A stretch of 64,000 nt of DNA, taken from contig NZ_BOOW01000027.1 of the NCBI RefSeq assembly GCF_016863435.1, positions 124,001 to 188,000 on the forward strand, in the 5' to 3' direction. The notes under the pieces are model-generated. The model ran no database searches and was not told the origin of the DNA. It worked only from the letters and a program-made list of their open reading frames with translations. The position numbers and the translations under genes were made by a program. The number at the start of each line of letters is the position of its first letter. Position 1 is the stretch's first letter. This stretch comes from Sinosporangium siamense. GTDB lineage: Bacteria; Actinomycetota; Actinomycetes; Streptosporangiales; Streptosporangiaceae. Shown here in pieces: positions 37,229 through 51,178 of this stretch.

Positions 37229-38644
37229 CTAACGCGCCGTCACGGCATCGGCGGCCTCGGGAGCGCCCGCACGCGCCCGGCGGGTGCCGCGCGACGTGAG
37301 GATCCCCAAGGCGCAGACCACCGTGAAGCCGATCAGCATGATGCGGGCCGAGTCCACCATCGACGCGCCCCCGAGGTTGACCAGGACGCCGGCGACAGCC
37401 GTACCGAACGCCGTGGACAGCGACGTCACGGTCGCGATGCCCGCGGCGGACGCCCTGCCCTCCTCGGGATCCGCGGTGGCCGACATCGCGGCGACCGACA
37501 GGTGCGGGTAGGCGAGCCCGATGCCGGCGCCCGCGATCAGCAGCGCCGGCACCCAGGCCGCCACCAGCCAGACCGGCGGATCCTCCCGCTGCATCAGCGC
37601 CAGGGCGAGGAAACCCCCCGCGAGCAGGACGGGCCCGAGCACGCACAGCCGCCGCACCGCGCGCTCCGCGACCGCCGACGCACTGAAGATCTGGGTCGCG
37701 GACCACCCGAGGGAGACGGCGGCGGCGAACAGCCCCGCCACAAACGGCGGCAACCCCGCCGACTCCTGCCCGAACAGCGGCAGGAAGGACTCGACGGCGA
37801 CGCCGAAGGACAGCAGCCCGATCGTCAGGTAGACCCACTTCAAGGGGGAGTCCGCGCGGTAGGTCGCGCGGGGGAAGACCCGCAGGTCACTGCGGCGCTC
37901 ATAGACGACGAACCCGGCGATGAGCGCCACCGCCACCACGATCCCCACGCCCATCGCCGCCGCCCCGGGCAGCACCGAGACCACGCTGACGGCGGTGGTC
38001 GCGGCGGTGACCAGGGCCAGCGACACCACTGGGATCGGAGCACGCGCCCCGCCGCGCTCCCCGCGCGGCAGCACCCGGGGGACGAGCACCCCGCCCACGG
38101 CCGCCGCGCCCGCCATGAGCAGGAACGCCGGCCGCCACTGCCCGAACTGGGCGAACAGGCCGCCGAGCGCCGGGCCCACCAGGTTGCCTATGCCGTACAT
38201 CCCCGACATCAGAGCCGCGCCCCGCGTCCAGAGCCGCGGCGGCAGCGCCGACCGGATCACCGCGTACGCGAGCCCCGACAGCAGCCCAGCGCCGAGCCCC
38301 TGCACGACGCGGCCGGCCAGCAGCACCGGCATCGACGGGCCCACCGCACACACCAGCGAGCCCGCCGCGAAGACCCCGAAACCAATCAGATAGGCGCCGA
38401 CGTTGCCCCACCGGGCGAGGAACCGGCTGACGAGCATCGTCGTGACCACCATGGCGACGAGATAGAGCGTCAGGTTCCACGCGTAGAAGCTCGCGCCGCC
38501 GAGATCGGCCACGGCGGTGGGCAGCAGGCTCGCGGTCAGGTAGATGTTGACCGCGCCGACGAGCAGCCCGCCCGCCAGCACGCTCACGGCGCCGCGGTGC
38601 CCCGCGCCGAGGAGGTCCCGCCACGTGGCGGGGGAGTCGCTCAC
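37229..38644 (-). CDS. MFS multidrug-type transporter (DHA2-like)
   Basis: A 471-residue major facilitator with up to 14 membrane helices. Blocks include NIYLTASLLPTAVADLGGAS at the start and VLLAGRVVQGLGAGLLSGLA (motif C-like). It probably exports drugs or metabolites by proton antiport. GTG 38644 overlaps the stop of a 45-codon upstream ORF by four bases, suggesting coupled translation. Confidence 0.86.
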   Translation of the reverse strand: MSDSPATWRDLLGAGHRGAVSVLAGGLLVGAVNIYLTASLLPTAVADLGGASFYAWNLTLYLVAMVVTTMLVSRFLARWGNVGAYLIGFGVFAAGSLVCAVGPSMPVLLAGRVVQGLGAGLLSGLAYAVIRSALPPRLWTRGAALMSGMYGIGNLVGPALGGLFAQFGQWRPAFLLMAGAAAVGGVLVPRVLPRGERGGARAPIPVVSLALVTAATTAVSVVSVLPGAAAMGVGIVVAVALIAGFVVYERRSDLRVFPRATYRADSPLKWVYLTIGLLSFGVAVESFLPLFGQESAGLPPFVAGLFAAAVSLGWSATQIFSASAVAERAVRRLCVLGPVLLAGGFLALALMQREDPPVWLVAAWVPALLIAGAGIGLAYPHLSVAAMSATADPEEGRASAAGIATVTSLSTAFGTAVAGVLVNLGGASMVDSARIMLIGFTVVCALGILTSRGTRRARAGAPEAADAVTAR

Positions 38645-38778
38645 GCCCCCGCTCCCGTGGCCGGTACGGCGGAAGCCGGGAAGGACCGGCGGAGGACCCC
38701 GGGAGGACAGGCGGGCGAGAAGACGCGTGCCGCTGTGGGGCTGGCCACGACAACACGCTCGCTGTTGGCGAATGTCAT
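38641..38778 (-). CDS. Putative 45-residue leader ORF upstream of the MFS gene
   Basis: The ORF starts MTFANSERVVVASPTAARVF at ATG 38778, with GGAAGG nine bases before it, and ends in TGA overlapping the transporter GTG (GTGA). A good ribosome site and exact coupling make translation likely. It could be a leader peptide that couples or attenuates efflux-gene expression. The composition is not strongly protein-like, so I stay cautious. Confidence 0.45.
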   Translation of the reverse strand: MTFANSERVVVASPTAARVFSPACPPGVLRRSFPASAVPATGAGA

Positions 38779-38951
38779 GACTTCAAGCCTTCCGTTGAAC
38801 CGAGCCCGGAGACTTTTCCGCAAACACCGTGGCAGGCCCCGCGGAGACCTTTCACCCCCCGGTTGAAACCCGGCGTCCTGCGGAAAACCGTTTCGCCGTC
38901 TCCGTCCGGTCGGTTTACCATGCGGCAGCGCTATATGAGGAGGGGGGTCGC

Positions 38952-39494
38952 ATGGTGACGTGGCGCCGGCTGACCGAGCAGGACTTCCCGCTGCTGAGGA
39001 CATGGCTGGAGCAGCCGCACGTGGCGAGGTGGTGGAACCACGAGACCTCCGCCGAGGCGATCGAACGCGACTTCGGCCCCGCCGCGCGCGGAGAGGAGCC
39101 CTCGGAAGACCTGCTGATCAGCCTCGGCGGGCACCCCCTCGGCCTGGTGCAGCGCTGCCGGCTGAGCGACTATCCCGAATACGCCGCCGAGCTCGCGACC
39201 GTGACCGAGGTGCCCGAGGGCGCGGTGACCGTCGACTACCTCATCGGCGACCCGGCCCAGGTCGGGAAGGGGCACGGCGGCCGCATGCTCGGCGCCGTGC
39301 TGGAGGCGACCTGGCACGACATCCCCGGCGCCACGTGTGTCCTGGTGCCGGTGGTGGCGGTCAACCGGGCGTCCTGGCGGGCCCTGGAGAAGGCCGGCAT
39401 GCGCCGCGTGGCAGAAGGCGACCTCGAACCCGACAACCCGGCGGACGACAAGACCCACTACGTCTACCGGCTCGACCGGCCCGGCCGGCCGTGA
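38952..39494 (+). CDS. GNAT acetyltransferase, aminoglycoside 6'-N-acetyltransferase-like
   Basis: A 180-residue acetyltransferase. The pattern WLEQPHVARWWNHE, the acetyl-CoA loop QVGKGHGGRMLGAVLE, and VNRASWRALEKAGMRRVAEG match the AAC(6')-Ib / RimJ-like group. It may acetylate aminoglycosides or a small endogenous amine; the sequence cannot decide. ATG 38952 follows GAGGAGGGG. It is transcribed divergently from the MFS operon. Confidence 0.8.
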   Translation: MVTWRRLTEQDFPLLRTWLEQPHVARWWNHETSAEAIERDFGPAARGEEPSEDLLISLGGHPLGLVQRCRLSDYPEYAAELATVTEVPEGAVTVDYLIGDPAQVGKGHGGRMLGAVLEATWHDIPGATCVLVPVVAVNRASWRALEKAGMRRVAEGDLEPDNPADDKTHYVYRLDRPGRP

Positions 39495-39571
39495 GGCTCA
39501 GGCGGGTCACCGTACCGCCGGGTGGTCCGGGGGAGCAAACACTGTGACCCGCCCGCTCGACGGTTCGTGCG

Positions 39572-40765
39572 TTAGGGGATCTTGGTGAGGTCGATCAGAT
39601 AGTGGCCGCTCTTGATGTGGTAGCTCATGAAGCGTCCCGTACGGTCCGCGCGGGGGACCTCGCCGCGGCTGGCGACCTCCTCGCGGATGCCGAGATCGGC
39701 GAAGGTGCCCGTGTCCACGTCGTACAGACCGATCCCGGGGCGGTCGAACATGTTGCGGAAGTGGAAGCGGCTCTGGCTCGGCGGTTCCGGGATCTGGTAG
39801 CCGACCGGGATCTCCTTTTGCTGGGAGCCGTCCCGCTGCCGGGTGAAGGCCTTGCCGTCCTTGGTGGTTCCCGTGCACGACCGCACCCCGCAGGCGTACA
39901 GCTGTTCACCCTCCTTGACGAGGGCCGAGCTGCTCTCCCCTGTCTCCAGGTTGACGAGATGCGTATAGGGCGCCGAGGCGCCGGGGTCGGCCGGTGAACC
40001 GGCCCACGGCCAGGTCAGCAGGTGCAACCCGGCGCCACCCTCGACGGGTGTCACGGCGCCTCCCGTCAGCGGAACGGTGAAAACTCCGCCCTCCATGGCG
40101 GAGAACGCGACCTTGCCGCCGGCGAGGTCGAACCCGCGGGTGTTCCCCCCGACCTTCTCCTCGACCACCTGCCGCACCTCGCCGCCCGTTAGGGGGACGG
40201 TCCAGATCCGCCTGAATTCCTTCGACGCGGTCCACCACACGATCTGTCCGTCGCCGACCCGGAAATCGGCGGGGAAGGTCTCGCTTCCCTTCGACGTGGG
40301 CAGATCCGCGATCTTCCGCAGCTTCTTGCCGGCCAGGTCGTAGGTGTAGATCGCCTCGTTGCGCTCGAACCCGCGCGAGGCGATGAGGAGCACCATGTGA
40401 TCGTCGATCAGCACCGCCGCGTTCAGTTTCCGGCCCTCACCGTCCTTCTGCGGCAGCTTGTGCAAGGCCTGTGGCCACACCTTCCCGATGGGCTTGGGCA
40501 TGTCCACCGCCTTGGTGATCATCGCCGAGGGGACGCTCAGCGGGTTGACGGACGGTGACGGCCCCTGTTCGTCACCGATACGCACCCCCAGAACGCCGCC
40601 CCCCGCGACCGCCGCCGCCGCCACCGCTGCGAGCAGCGCCTGCGACCGCTGCCTGCGCCGCCGGTAGCCTCTCTCCAGCTGCTCCGCCGCCGCGGCGGAC
40701 AGGCGAGGCGCTCGGCCCGCCGCCCGCGCCAAGGTCTCGCGCACCGTGTTCTCAACGTCGTTCAT
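39572..40765 (-). CDS. Membrane-anchored sigma-factor partner (anti-sigma-like, beta-propeller ectodomain)
   Basis: A 397-residue single-pass membrane protein. The cytoplasmic N-terminus (residues 1-40) ends in basic RGYRRRRQRSQ, followed by the membrane segment LLAAVAAAAVAGGGVLGVRI. The large extracellular part has repeating strands (IYTYDLAGKKLRKIADLPTS, RIWTVPLTGGEV, VFTVPLTGGAVTPV) that suggest a beta-propeller. Two Cys (YACGVRSCTG) may pair. ATG 40765 overlaps the sigma factor stop by four bases. It probably controls that sigma factor in response to an envelope signal; no zinc-type anti-sigma motif is seen. Confidence 0.75.
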   Translation of the reverse strand: MNDVENTVRETLARAAGRAPRLSAAAAEQLERGYRRRRQRSQALLAAVAAAAVAGGGVLGVRIGDEQGPSPSVNPLSVPSAMITKAVDMPKPIGKVWPQALHKLPQKDGEGRKLNAAVLIDDHMVLLIASRGFERNEAIYTYDLAGKKLRKIADLPTSKGSETFPADFRVGDGQIVWWTASKEFRRIWTVPLTGGEVRQVVEEKVGGNTRGFDLAGGKVAFSAMEGGVFTVPLTGGAVTPVEGGAGLHLLTWPWAGSPADPGASAPYTHLVNLETGESSSALVKEGEQLYACGVRSCTGTTKDGKAFTRQRDGSQQKEIPVGYQIPEPPSQSRFHFRNMFDRPGIGLYDVDTGTFADLGIREEVASRGEVPRADRTGRFMSYHIKSGHYLIDLTKIP

Positions 40766-41310
40766 CGCCGTTCCCCTCGCTTGGACGTGGCGCTTCCGGC
40801 CTGCTCGAATGTGACGCCTCCGGCGACGCTGAGACCGCTCGCCGGCGGGGCGGACCGCAGCTTGTCAAGCGCCCGTGACACCTGGCTGCGCACGGTGCCC
40901 CGGGAGATGCCCAAGGCCGACGCGATCTCCTCGTCGCTGAGATCCTCGTAGTAGCGCAGGACCACCACCGCCCGCTGCTTGCGCGGCAGCCCGGCCAGCG
41001 CCTCCCACATGGTCTGCTCGAAGCCGCTGGGAAGCGCGTCGAGGCGGCCCCGCTCAGGCAGGTCCCAGGTGAGCAGTTCGCGCCGGCGCAACCGCCAGGT
41101 GGCTGCGTGCATGCGCGCCATGATGGTGCGCACATACTTCTCGGCGTTCTCCTCGGCCTTGAGCCGTCGCCAGGAGGCGCGCAGCTTGAGCAGCGCCTCC
41201 TGCACCAGGTCGGCCGCGTCGTGCGGGTTCCCGGCCAGCACGTGGCCGTAGCGCAGCAGCGCGTCGCCCCGTGCGGCGACGAACTCCGCGAACCGCGGGT
41301 CTGTTTCCAA
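40762..41310 (-). CDS. SigE-family ECF sigma factor
   Basis: A 182-residue sigma factor. Sigma-2 is FAEFVAARGDALLRYGHVLA, then HDAADLVQEALLKLRASWRR. Sigma-4 is LPRKQRAVVVLRYYEDLSDE, then IASALGISRGTVRSQVSRAL. The family's usual start lies 6-8 residues before FAEF, which points to TTG 41310 directly after an in-frame TAG. No good ribosome site precedes it, so translation is probably weak. It is the first gene of a pair with the membrane protein. Confidence 0.88.
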   Translation of the reverse strand: METDPRFAEFVAARGDALLRYGHVLAGNPHDAADLVQEALLKLRASWRRLKAEENAEKYVRTIMARMHAATWRLRRRELLTWDLPERGRLDALPSGFEQTMWEALAGLPRKQRAVVVLRYYEDLSDEEIASALGISRGTVRSQVSRALDKLRSAPPASGLSVAGGVTFEQAGSATSKRGERR

Positions 41311-41457
41311 CTACCCATGCCCTTCGTCGTCTCTGTCACCTCTCAGTGGGCGCCGGAGGGCAAACTGTTGCATCTTCCCGAGGAGTTCTGTGCGGCCCCC
41401 GCTCCCGTCTCCCGCCGGCGGGGCGATGCCGTACGGTGGCCGGGGGAAGGGGGATTC

Positions 41458-41616
41458 ATGCGTTATCGGCGATATGCACCGGCGGCGGCCTTGCGGGACG
41501 TGGTCGAGCACTACTGGCCGGTCGTGTCCCCCGCGCCCGCGAGCCCGGTGCGCGCTGTGCTCGTGCCGAACGGCAGAGCCACCGCGCGGGGCCGGGCATC
41601 GACGGGGCCGTCATGA
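41458..41616 (+). pseudogene. N-terminal fragment of an AraC-family regulator
   Basis: ATG 41458 opens MRYRRYAPAAALRDVVEHYW followed by PVRAVLVPNGRA, the start of the ligand-binding domain of actinomycete AraC regulators. After about 45 residues the similarity ends, and the frame stops at 41616. The HTH domain and most of the protein are gone. The start of the next chimeric ORF overlaps its stop. Confidence 0.7.
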
Positions 41617-41879
41617 GCAGCGAGTACCAGAAGCAGGCCGTCATCCCCTGGGTGGAGGTCGACGACATCGACACGACATTGAAGGCGGTGACGGCGGGCG
41701 GCGGCACGGAGAACAATCTCGCGATGATGCCGCAGAGCGTGCGTGACGCGGAGATCGCGCACACGTCCACAGGACGCCTGTCGACCCCCGAGGACGTCGC
41801 CCGCGCGATCGTCTTCTTCGGCTCTCCGTTCAACGGCAACATCACCGGTGAGACCGTCAACGTGACCGGAGGAAGCTGA
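41613..41879 (+). pseudogene. Chimeric ORF: VOC fragment joined to an SDR C-terminus
   Basis: An 88-codon frame. Residues about 8-33 (QAVIPWVEVDDIDTTLKAVT) are the middle of a VOC protein. From about 41740 it reads TGRLSTPEDVARAIVFFGSP and NGNITGETVNVTGGS, the C-terminus of a short-chain dehydrogenase. Neither part has its active-site region. With the AraC fragment before it, three genes have collapsed into 420 bases. Translation is possible from ATG 41613 but function is unlikely. Confidence 0.72.
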
Positions 41880-41908
41880 TCTAAGGGTGTTCTCGGTTGT
41901 TCTCAGCC

Positions 41909-42559
41909 TCATTGGAGCGCGTGCGGATCCGGCTGCTGGCCGGGCACGGCCTCCAGTAGTGAGCGCAGGAGGGCGGCGGCGGTGCCAGGGGACAGCTCAC
42001 CGGGGGTGTTGACGAGCTGGGAGGCGAGGCCGTCGACGAAGGTGTGCAGGAGGGCCGCCCAGAGTTCGACCTGGGGGTCGGGGTGCGGGTGTGCGGCCCG
42101 GTCGGGGTCGCGGACGGGTTCGTGGCCGCGCATGGCGGCGATGCACTGGCGGTAGAGCGCCCGCTGGTCGTCCCACGTGACCGAGCCGTTCTCGGGAGGG
42201 TGGTGGCGTTCCCATTCCACGACCGCCGCCCACAACGCGTATTCCTCGCGCCGCTCGGCGTCCAGTGGCAGGTTCTCCTCCACGATGCCGGCGATCCGGT
42301 CGACCACCGAGCCCTCCGTACGGGGCCGCTGCACGCGCGGGAGGACCCGGCGGTGGAGGGTCTCGGTGGCGGCCCGGACGACGTAGGCCTGCAGCTCGTG
42401 CTGATTGCCGAAGTAATGCCGCAGGGACCCGGTGGACCAGCCGGCTTCGGCGGCGATGCCGCGGACGGTCACGCCGGTCAGGCCTTCGCGCAGGATCACC
42501 CGGATGGCGGCCTCGCCGATCTCGGCCCGTCGCTGGTCGTGATCAACGAGTCGCGGCAC
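41909..42559 (-). CDS. TetR-family regulator
   Basis: A 216-residue repressor. The HTH is VRGIAAEAGWSTGSLRHYFG preceded by GEAAIRVILREGLTGV. The ligand domain is typical of the BetI-like group (WAAVVEWERHHPPEN, LWAALLHTFVDGLASQLV). GTG 42559 starts VPRLVDHDQRRAEIG. AAGGAC is too close for a good ribosome site, and TACCAT before it may be the -10 of a leaderless message. It is divergent from the GAP-family membrane gene and probably represses it. Confidence 0.85.
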   Translation of the reverse strand: MPRLVDHDQRRAEIGEAAIRVILREGLTGVTVRGIAAEAGWSTGSLRHYFGNQHELQAYVVRAATETLHRRVLPRVQRPRTEGSVVDRIAGIVEENLPLDAERREEYALWAAVVEWERHHPPENGSVTWDDQRALYRQCIAAMRGHEPVRDPDRAAHPHPDPQVELWAALLHTFVDGLASQLVNTPGELSPGTAAALLRSLLEAVPGQQPDPHALQ

Positions 42560-42570
42560 GTCCTTATGGT

Positions 42571-42609
42571 AACACCCCTGTGCTACTTTAAATAACACGG
42601 GCGTGTCAT
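42571..42609. promoter_or_regulatory. Divergent promoter/operator region of the TetR and GAP-family genes
   Basis: An AT-rich patch (TACTTTAAATAA) is flanked by ACACCCCTGTG on the left and CACGGGCGTGT on the right, which form an imperfect inverted repeat. It sits between the two divergent starts, so it is the likely TetR operator. Confidence 0.5.
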
Positions 42610-42640
42610 TGCGGCTCGTTGACCCTGTAAGGAGACAGGT

Positions 42641-43306
42641 TTGTCGATCGAGACCATCGGAGCCGTACTCGGGCTGGCCCTGCTCGACACGCTGAGCCCT
42701 AGCGTGATCGGGGTGACGCTCTACCTGCTATTGGCCAGGCCGCGCCGCATGAGCCTCCTGCTCGGCACATACCTCGGAACGGTCGCGGCGGCGTACTTCG
42801 CCTTAGGCGTCCTGCTCATGCTCGGCCTGGGCGCCGTCGAGCCGCTGATCGACGACACCGTGTGGGCCTGGGGGCAGGGCCTCCTCGGCGTCGCACTCAT
42901 CGTGGGGAGCTACTACATCCCCGGCAAGGACCCCGAACGCGCGTCCGTCCGGACGCGGACCTTCACCATGCGCGCGATGCTGGTGCTGGCGCTTGGGACC
43001 TGGCTGTTCGAGTTCTCCACCGCTGTGCCGTACTTCGGCGCGATCGCCATCATGACCTCGGCCGGCCTGGCGGCCGTGCAGTGGCTGCCGCTCCTCGCCG
43101 TGTACGTGACCGTCATGGTGATCCCCGGTTTGCTGCTTCTCGCCGCGTGGGCCGCCCTGGGGGAACGGGTGCGTGCGCGGTTCGAACGGTGGCAGGACAA
43201 GCTCGCCTCCGGTTCCCGCACGGCGGTGAGCTGGATCGTCTTCATCGCGGGAATCCTGCTCGTCCTGGAGGCGGCGGAGCAGGTCGCCAACTGGCTGAGT
43301 GTGTGA
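42641..43306 (+). CDS. GAP-family (Sap/LysE-like) membrane protein
   Basis: A 221-residue protein with six predicted membrane helices. It opens IGAVLGLALLDTLSPSVIGV, where the D-x-L-S-P motif is characteristic of the GAP/LysE-like group, and has a charged cytoplasmic loop (IPGKDPERASVRTRTFTMR). Mycobacterial relatives help export surface lipids, so it may be an exporter. TTG 42641 has AAGGAG seven bases before it. It is divergent from the TetR gene, its likely regulator. Confidence 0.8.
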   Translation: MSIETIGAVLGLALLDTLSPSVIGVTLYLLLARPRRMSLLLGTYLGTVAAAYFALGVLLMLGLGAVEPLIDDTVWAWGQGLLGVALIVGSYYIPGKDPERASVRTRTFTMRAMLVLALGTWLFEFSTAVPYFGAIAIMTSAGLAAVQWLPLLAVYVTVMVIPGLLLLAAWAALGERVRARFERWQDKLASGSRTAVSWIVFIAGILLVLEAAEQVANWLSV

Positions 43307-43397
43307 CCGGCCGCCTCGGGTGGGGGTTCGCCCAGTGTGGCGACATGCCGGGCCGCATTCCCCGGTGGGTGTTGATCGTCGGCATAGAGTGAAGGTC

Positions 43398-44588
43398 ATG
43401 TCCGCTCGCCGCGCACACATCGCCATGGTCGGCATTCCCGCCGTCAGCCACGTCCTGCCGAGCCTGGAGGTCGTGCACGAGCTGGTGGCCCGCGGCCACC
43501 GCGTCACCTATGCCAACGACGCGGCGGTGGCCGGCCTGGTCAGGTCCTCGGGGGCCGAGCTCGTGCCCTACTCCTCGGGGTTGCCGGTCGCCGACAACGA
43601 CTGGCCGGAGGATCCGATCGCCGCGATGGGGGTCTTCCTGGACGACGCCATGCGGGTGCTGCCGCAGCTCCGCGAGGTATACGACAGGGACCCGGCCGAC
43701 CTCTACCTCTACGACATCGGCGCCTACGCCGCCCGCGCGCTCGCCGAGGTCCAGCGGCGGCCGCTCGTGCAGTTGTCGCCGACATATGTGGCCTGGAAGG
43801 GCTATGAGGAGGTCGCGGCGCAGATGTGGGCGCTGCCGGGGGCCGACGACTACCGCGGGCGGTTCGCCGGGTGGCTGGCCGGGTGCGGGGCGGCGACGAC
43901 GGACGTGGACGACTTCTCCGGGCGCCCGCCGCGGGTGCTGGCGCTGATCCCGCGGGCGATGCAGCCGCACGCCGAGCAGGTCGACCCGGAGGTGGTGTCG
44001 TTCGTCGGGCCGTGCTTCGGCCCGCTGCGCGAGCAGGGCGGGTGGACGCGCCCCGCGGGGGCAGAAAAGGTGCTGCTGATCTCCCTCGGGTCGGCCTACA
44101 CGCGGCAGCCGGAGTTCTACCGGCGCTGCCTGGAGGCGTTCGGCGGCCTGCCCGGGTGGCATGTGGTGCTGCAGATCGGCAAATACGTCGACCCCGCCGA
44201 GCTCGGGGAGATCCCGGCCAACGTCGAGGTGCACCCGTGGGTGCCGCAGCTCGCGATCCTGGAGCAGGCCGACGCGTTCGTCACGCACGCCGGCATGGGC
44301 GGCTGCGGCGAGGGGCTGTTCACCGGCGTGCCGATGATCGCCGTGCCGCAGGCGGCCGAGCAGTTCGACAACGCCGACCGGCTGGTCGCCCTCGGGGTGG
44401 CCCGCCGCCTCGACACGGAGGACGCCACCCCGGAGGCCCTGCGCGGCGCACTGGCCGACCTGACGACCGACCCGGAGGTGGCCCGCAGGTCCGCGTGGCT
44501 GCGCGCCGAGGCCAAGTCCGAGGGCGGCACCATACGCGCCGCCGATCTGGTGGAGCACATCCTCACGCTCAACGACCCGCTGAGATAG
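43398..44588 (+). CDS. Macrolide-type glycosyltransferase (MGT, GT1 family)
   Basis: A 396-residue GT-B enzyme using a UDP-sugar. The acceptor side starts AHIAMVGIPAVSHVLPSLEV. The donor signature near the C-terminus includes PWVPQLAIL, AFVTHAGMGGCGEGLFTGVP and QAAEQFDNADRL, close to OleD/MGT enzymes that glucosylate macrolides. It may act in self-protection or detoxification. The start ATG 43398 has TAGAGT eight bases before it, a possible -10 of a leaderless message. It ends only 4 bases from the convergent clpB stop. Confidence 0.88.
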   Translation: MSARRAHIAMVGIPAVSHVLPSLEVVHELVARGHRVTYANDAAVAGLVRSSGAELVPYSSGLPVADNDWPEDPIAAMGVFLDDAMRVLPQLREVYDRDPADLYLYDIGAYAARALAEVQRRPLVQLSPTYVAWKGYEEVAAQMWALPGADDYRGRFAGWLAGCGAATTDVDDFSGRPPRVLALIPRAMQPHAEQVDPEVVSFVGPCFGPLREQGGWTRPAGAEKVLLISLGSAYTRQPEFYRRCLEAFGGLPGWHVVLQIGKYVDPAELGEIPANVEVHPWVPQLAILEQADAFVTHAGMGGCGEGLFTGVPMIAVPQAAEQFDNADRLVALGVARRLDTEDATPEALRGALADLTTDPEVARRSAWLRAEAKSEGGTIRAADLVEHILTLNDPLR

Positions 44589-44592
44589 CGCC

Positions 44593-47177
<2,585 letters not shown>

Positions 47178-47196
<19 letters not shown>

Positions 47197-47519
47197 GGCG
47201 ACCCTCCTCCGGTGCGTGGGTTGCGGCGTCGGTCGCGCAGAGCCGCCTCCAGCTCCGCGATATGGTCGAGCAGGTCCATCACCAGCCCCAGCGCGGCGTA
47301 GTTCAGCGAGAACCCGGCCCGCAGCCGCTGGATCCGCCCCGCCGCGGCGATCTGCGACAGGGGGAACCACAGCCGCCCGCCCGCGTCGGGCGCGGCCTCA
47401 AGCAGGCCGAGCGCGACGAGCCGCCGCGCCAGATCGGGGTGGAGCCCGGTGGCATGGGCGAAACTCTCCAGGTCCAGCACCCGCCCCGGAGGCACCCGCC
47501 GCACGACAAGCCGGCTCAT
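47178..47519 (-). CDS. MerR-like chaperone modulator (CbpM/HspR-like)
   Basis: A 113-residue protein with a divergent MerR-type helix-turn-helix ([20 protein letters not shown], then [20 protein letters not shown]) and an acidic coiled end ([17 protein letters not shown]). It lies between dnaJ and clpB, where CbpM (DnaJ modulator) or HspR (heat-shock repressor) genes usually sit. HspR would bind HAIR sites, and I see none upstream of the operon. The CbpM-like role therefore seems likelier. Confidence 0.78.
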
Positions 47520-47547
47520 CGCGGCCTCCCGCGCGGGTCCGGGCGGC

Positions 47548-47760
47548 GTACGGCGCAGCCGGTCCGGCCTGAGGCGTGAGGGGTCGTGGGCCGGTCCGGG
47601 TGCCGTACGGCGGAGCCGGTCCGGCCGGGTGCTCGGGCCGGCCACTCGATCCGGCCGCGCGGGGCCGCCGGGCCCCGAGGCCCGTGCCGTACGGCGGAGC
47701 CGGTCCGGCCTGAGGCGTGAGGGGTCGTCGGCCGGTCCGGGTGCCGTACGGCGGAGCCGG
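47548..47760. repeat. 57-bp direct repeat with GTACGGCGNAGCC cores
   Basis: Two nearly identical 57-bp units (47548-47604, 47689-47745) and two further cores (47605, 47746) fill the gap between the dnaJ-type and cbpM-like genes. Each core reads GTACGGCGNAGCCGGTC. The same core occurs elsewhere in the window. No gene is in this gap. Confidence 0.8.
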
Positions 47761-48684
<924 letters not shown>

Positions 48685-49275
48685 CTAGTCCGCCTTCGAC
48701 ACGATCACGGCCGCGGGCCGAAGCTGGTGGTCGCCCTCGCCGTAGCCGGGGCGCACCACCCCGACGACCGTCCCCGACGGGACATCGGCCGCCGGGACCG
48801 CGCCGACCGCCTCGTGCCGGGCCGGGTCGAAGCCGGCCCCGGCGTCGTCCTGGCGGGCGTAGCCGTACCTCTCAAGCAGGGCGAGCGCCTGGTCGCGCAC
48901 CGCGCTCACCCCTTCGGCGAGCGAGGCGGGCTCGGCTTCGGCGTGCTGGAGCGCCAGGTCGAGGTGGTCGAGCACGGGCAGCCACTCCCTGAACATCCGC
49001 GCCCGCTCCCACTCGGCCTCCCTGGCCGCCCGTTTGCGCATGTTGTCGAGCTCGGCGAGGGCACGCAGCCACTGGTCCTCGAGCTCGGCCACACGCTGCT
49101 CAAGGCGTGCCACCAGCGCTTCCAGCTCCTCGGCCCGGTCAGGCCGCCCTTCCGGCGCGGCCTGTTCGGGCCCGCCCCGCCCTGCCCCCGTCTGCTCAAA
49201 CCCATCCTGATCGGGACCTGCCCGCTCAGGATGGGGCCGGCCGGGCGGGGCGGACGCCGGATCGTGCTCGGACAT
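48685..49275 (-). CDS. grpE: Nucleotide exchange factor GrpE
   Basis: A 196-residue dimeric exchange factor for DnaK. A disordered Pro/Gly/Glu-rich N-terminus (1-48) precedes the coiled coil (ELEALVARLEQRVAELEDQW, LRALAELDNMRKRAAREAEW). The C-terminal beta-wing contains VGVVRPGYGEGDHQLRPAAV. It begins 6 bases after the dnaK stop and ends against the start of the DnaJ gene. Confidence 0.95.
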   Translation of the reverse strand: MSEHDPASAPPGRPHPERAGPDQDGFEQTGAGRGGPEQAAPEGRPDRAEELEALVARLEQRVAELEDQWLRALAELDNMRKRAAREAEWERARMFREWLPVLDHLDLALQHAEAEPASLAEGVSAVRDQALALLERYGYARQDDAGAGFDPARHEAVGAVPAADVPSGTVVGVVRPGYGEGDHQLRPAAVIVSKAD

Positions 49276-49281
49276 GGCAGG

Positions 49282-51165
<1,884 letters not shown>

Positions 51166-51178
51166 GAGAGCCTCCTGT

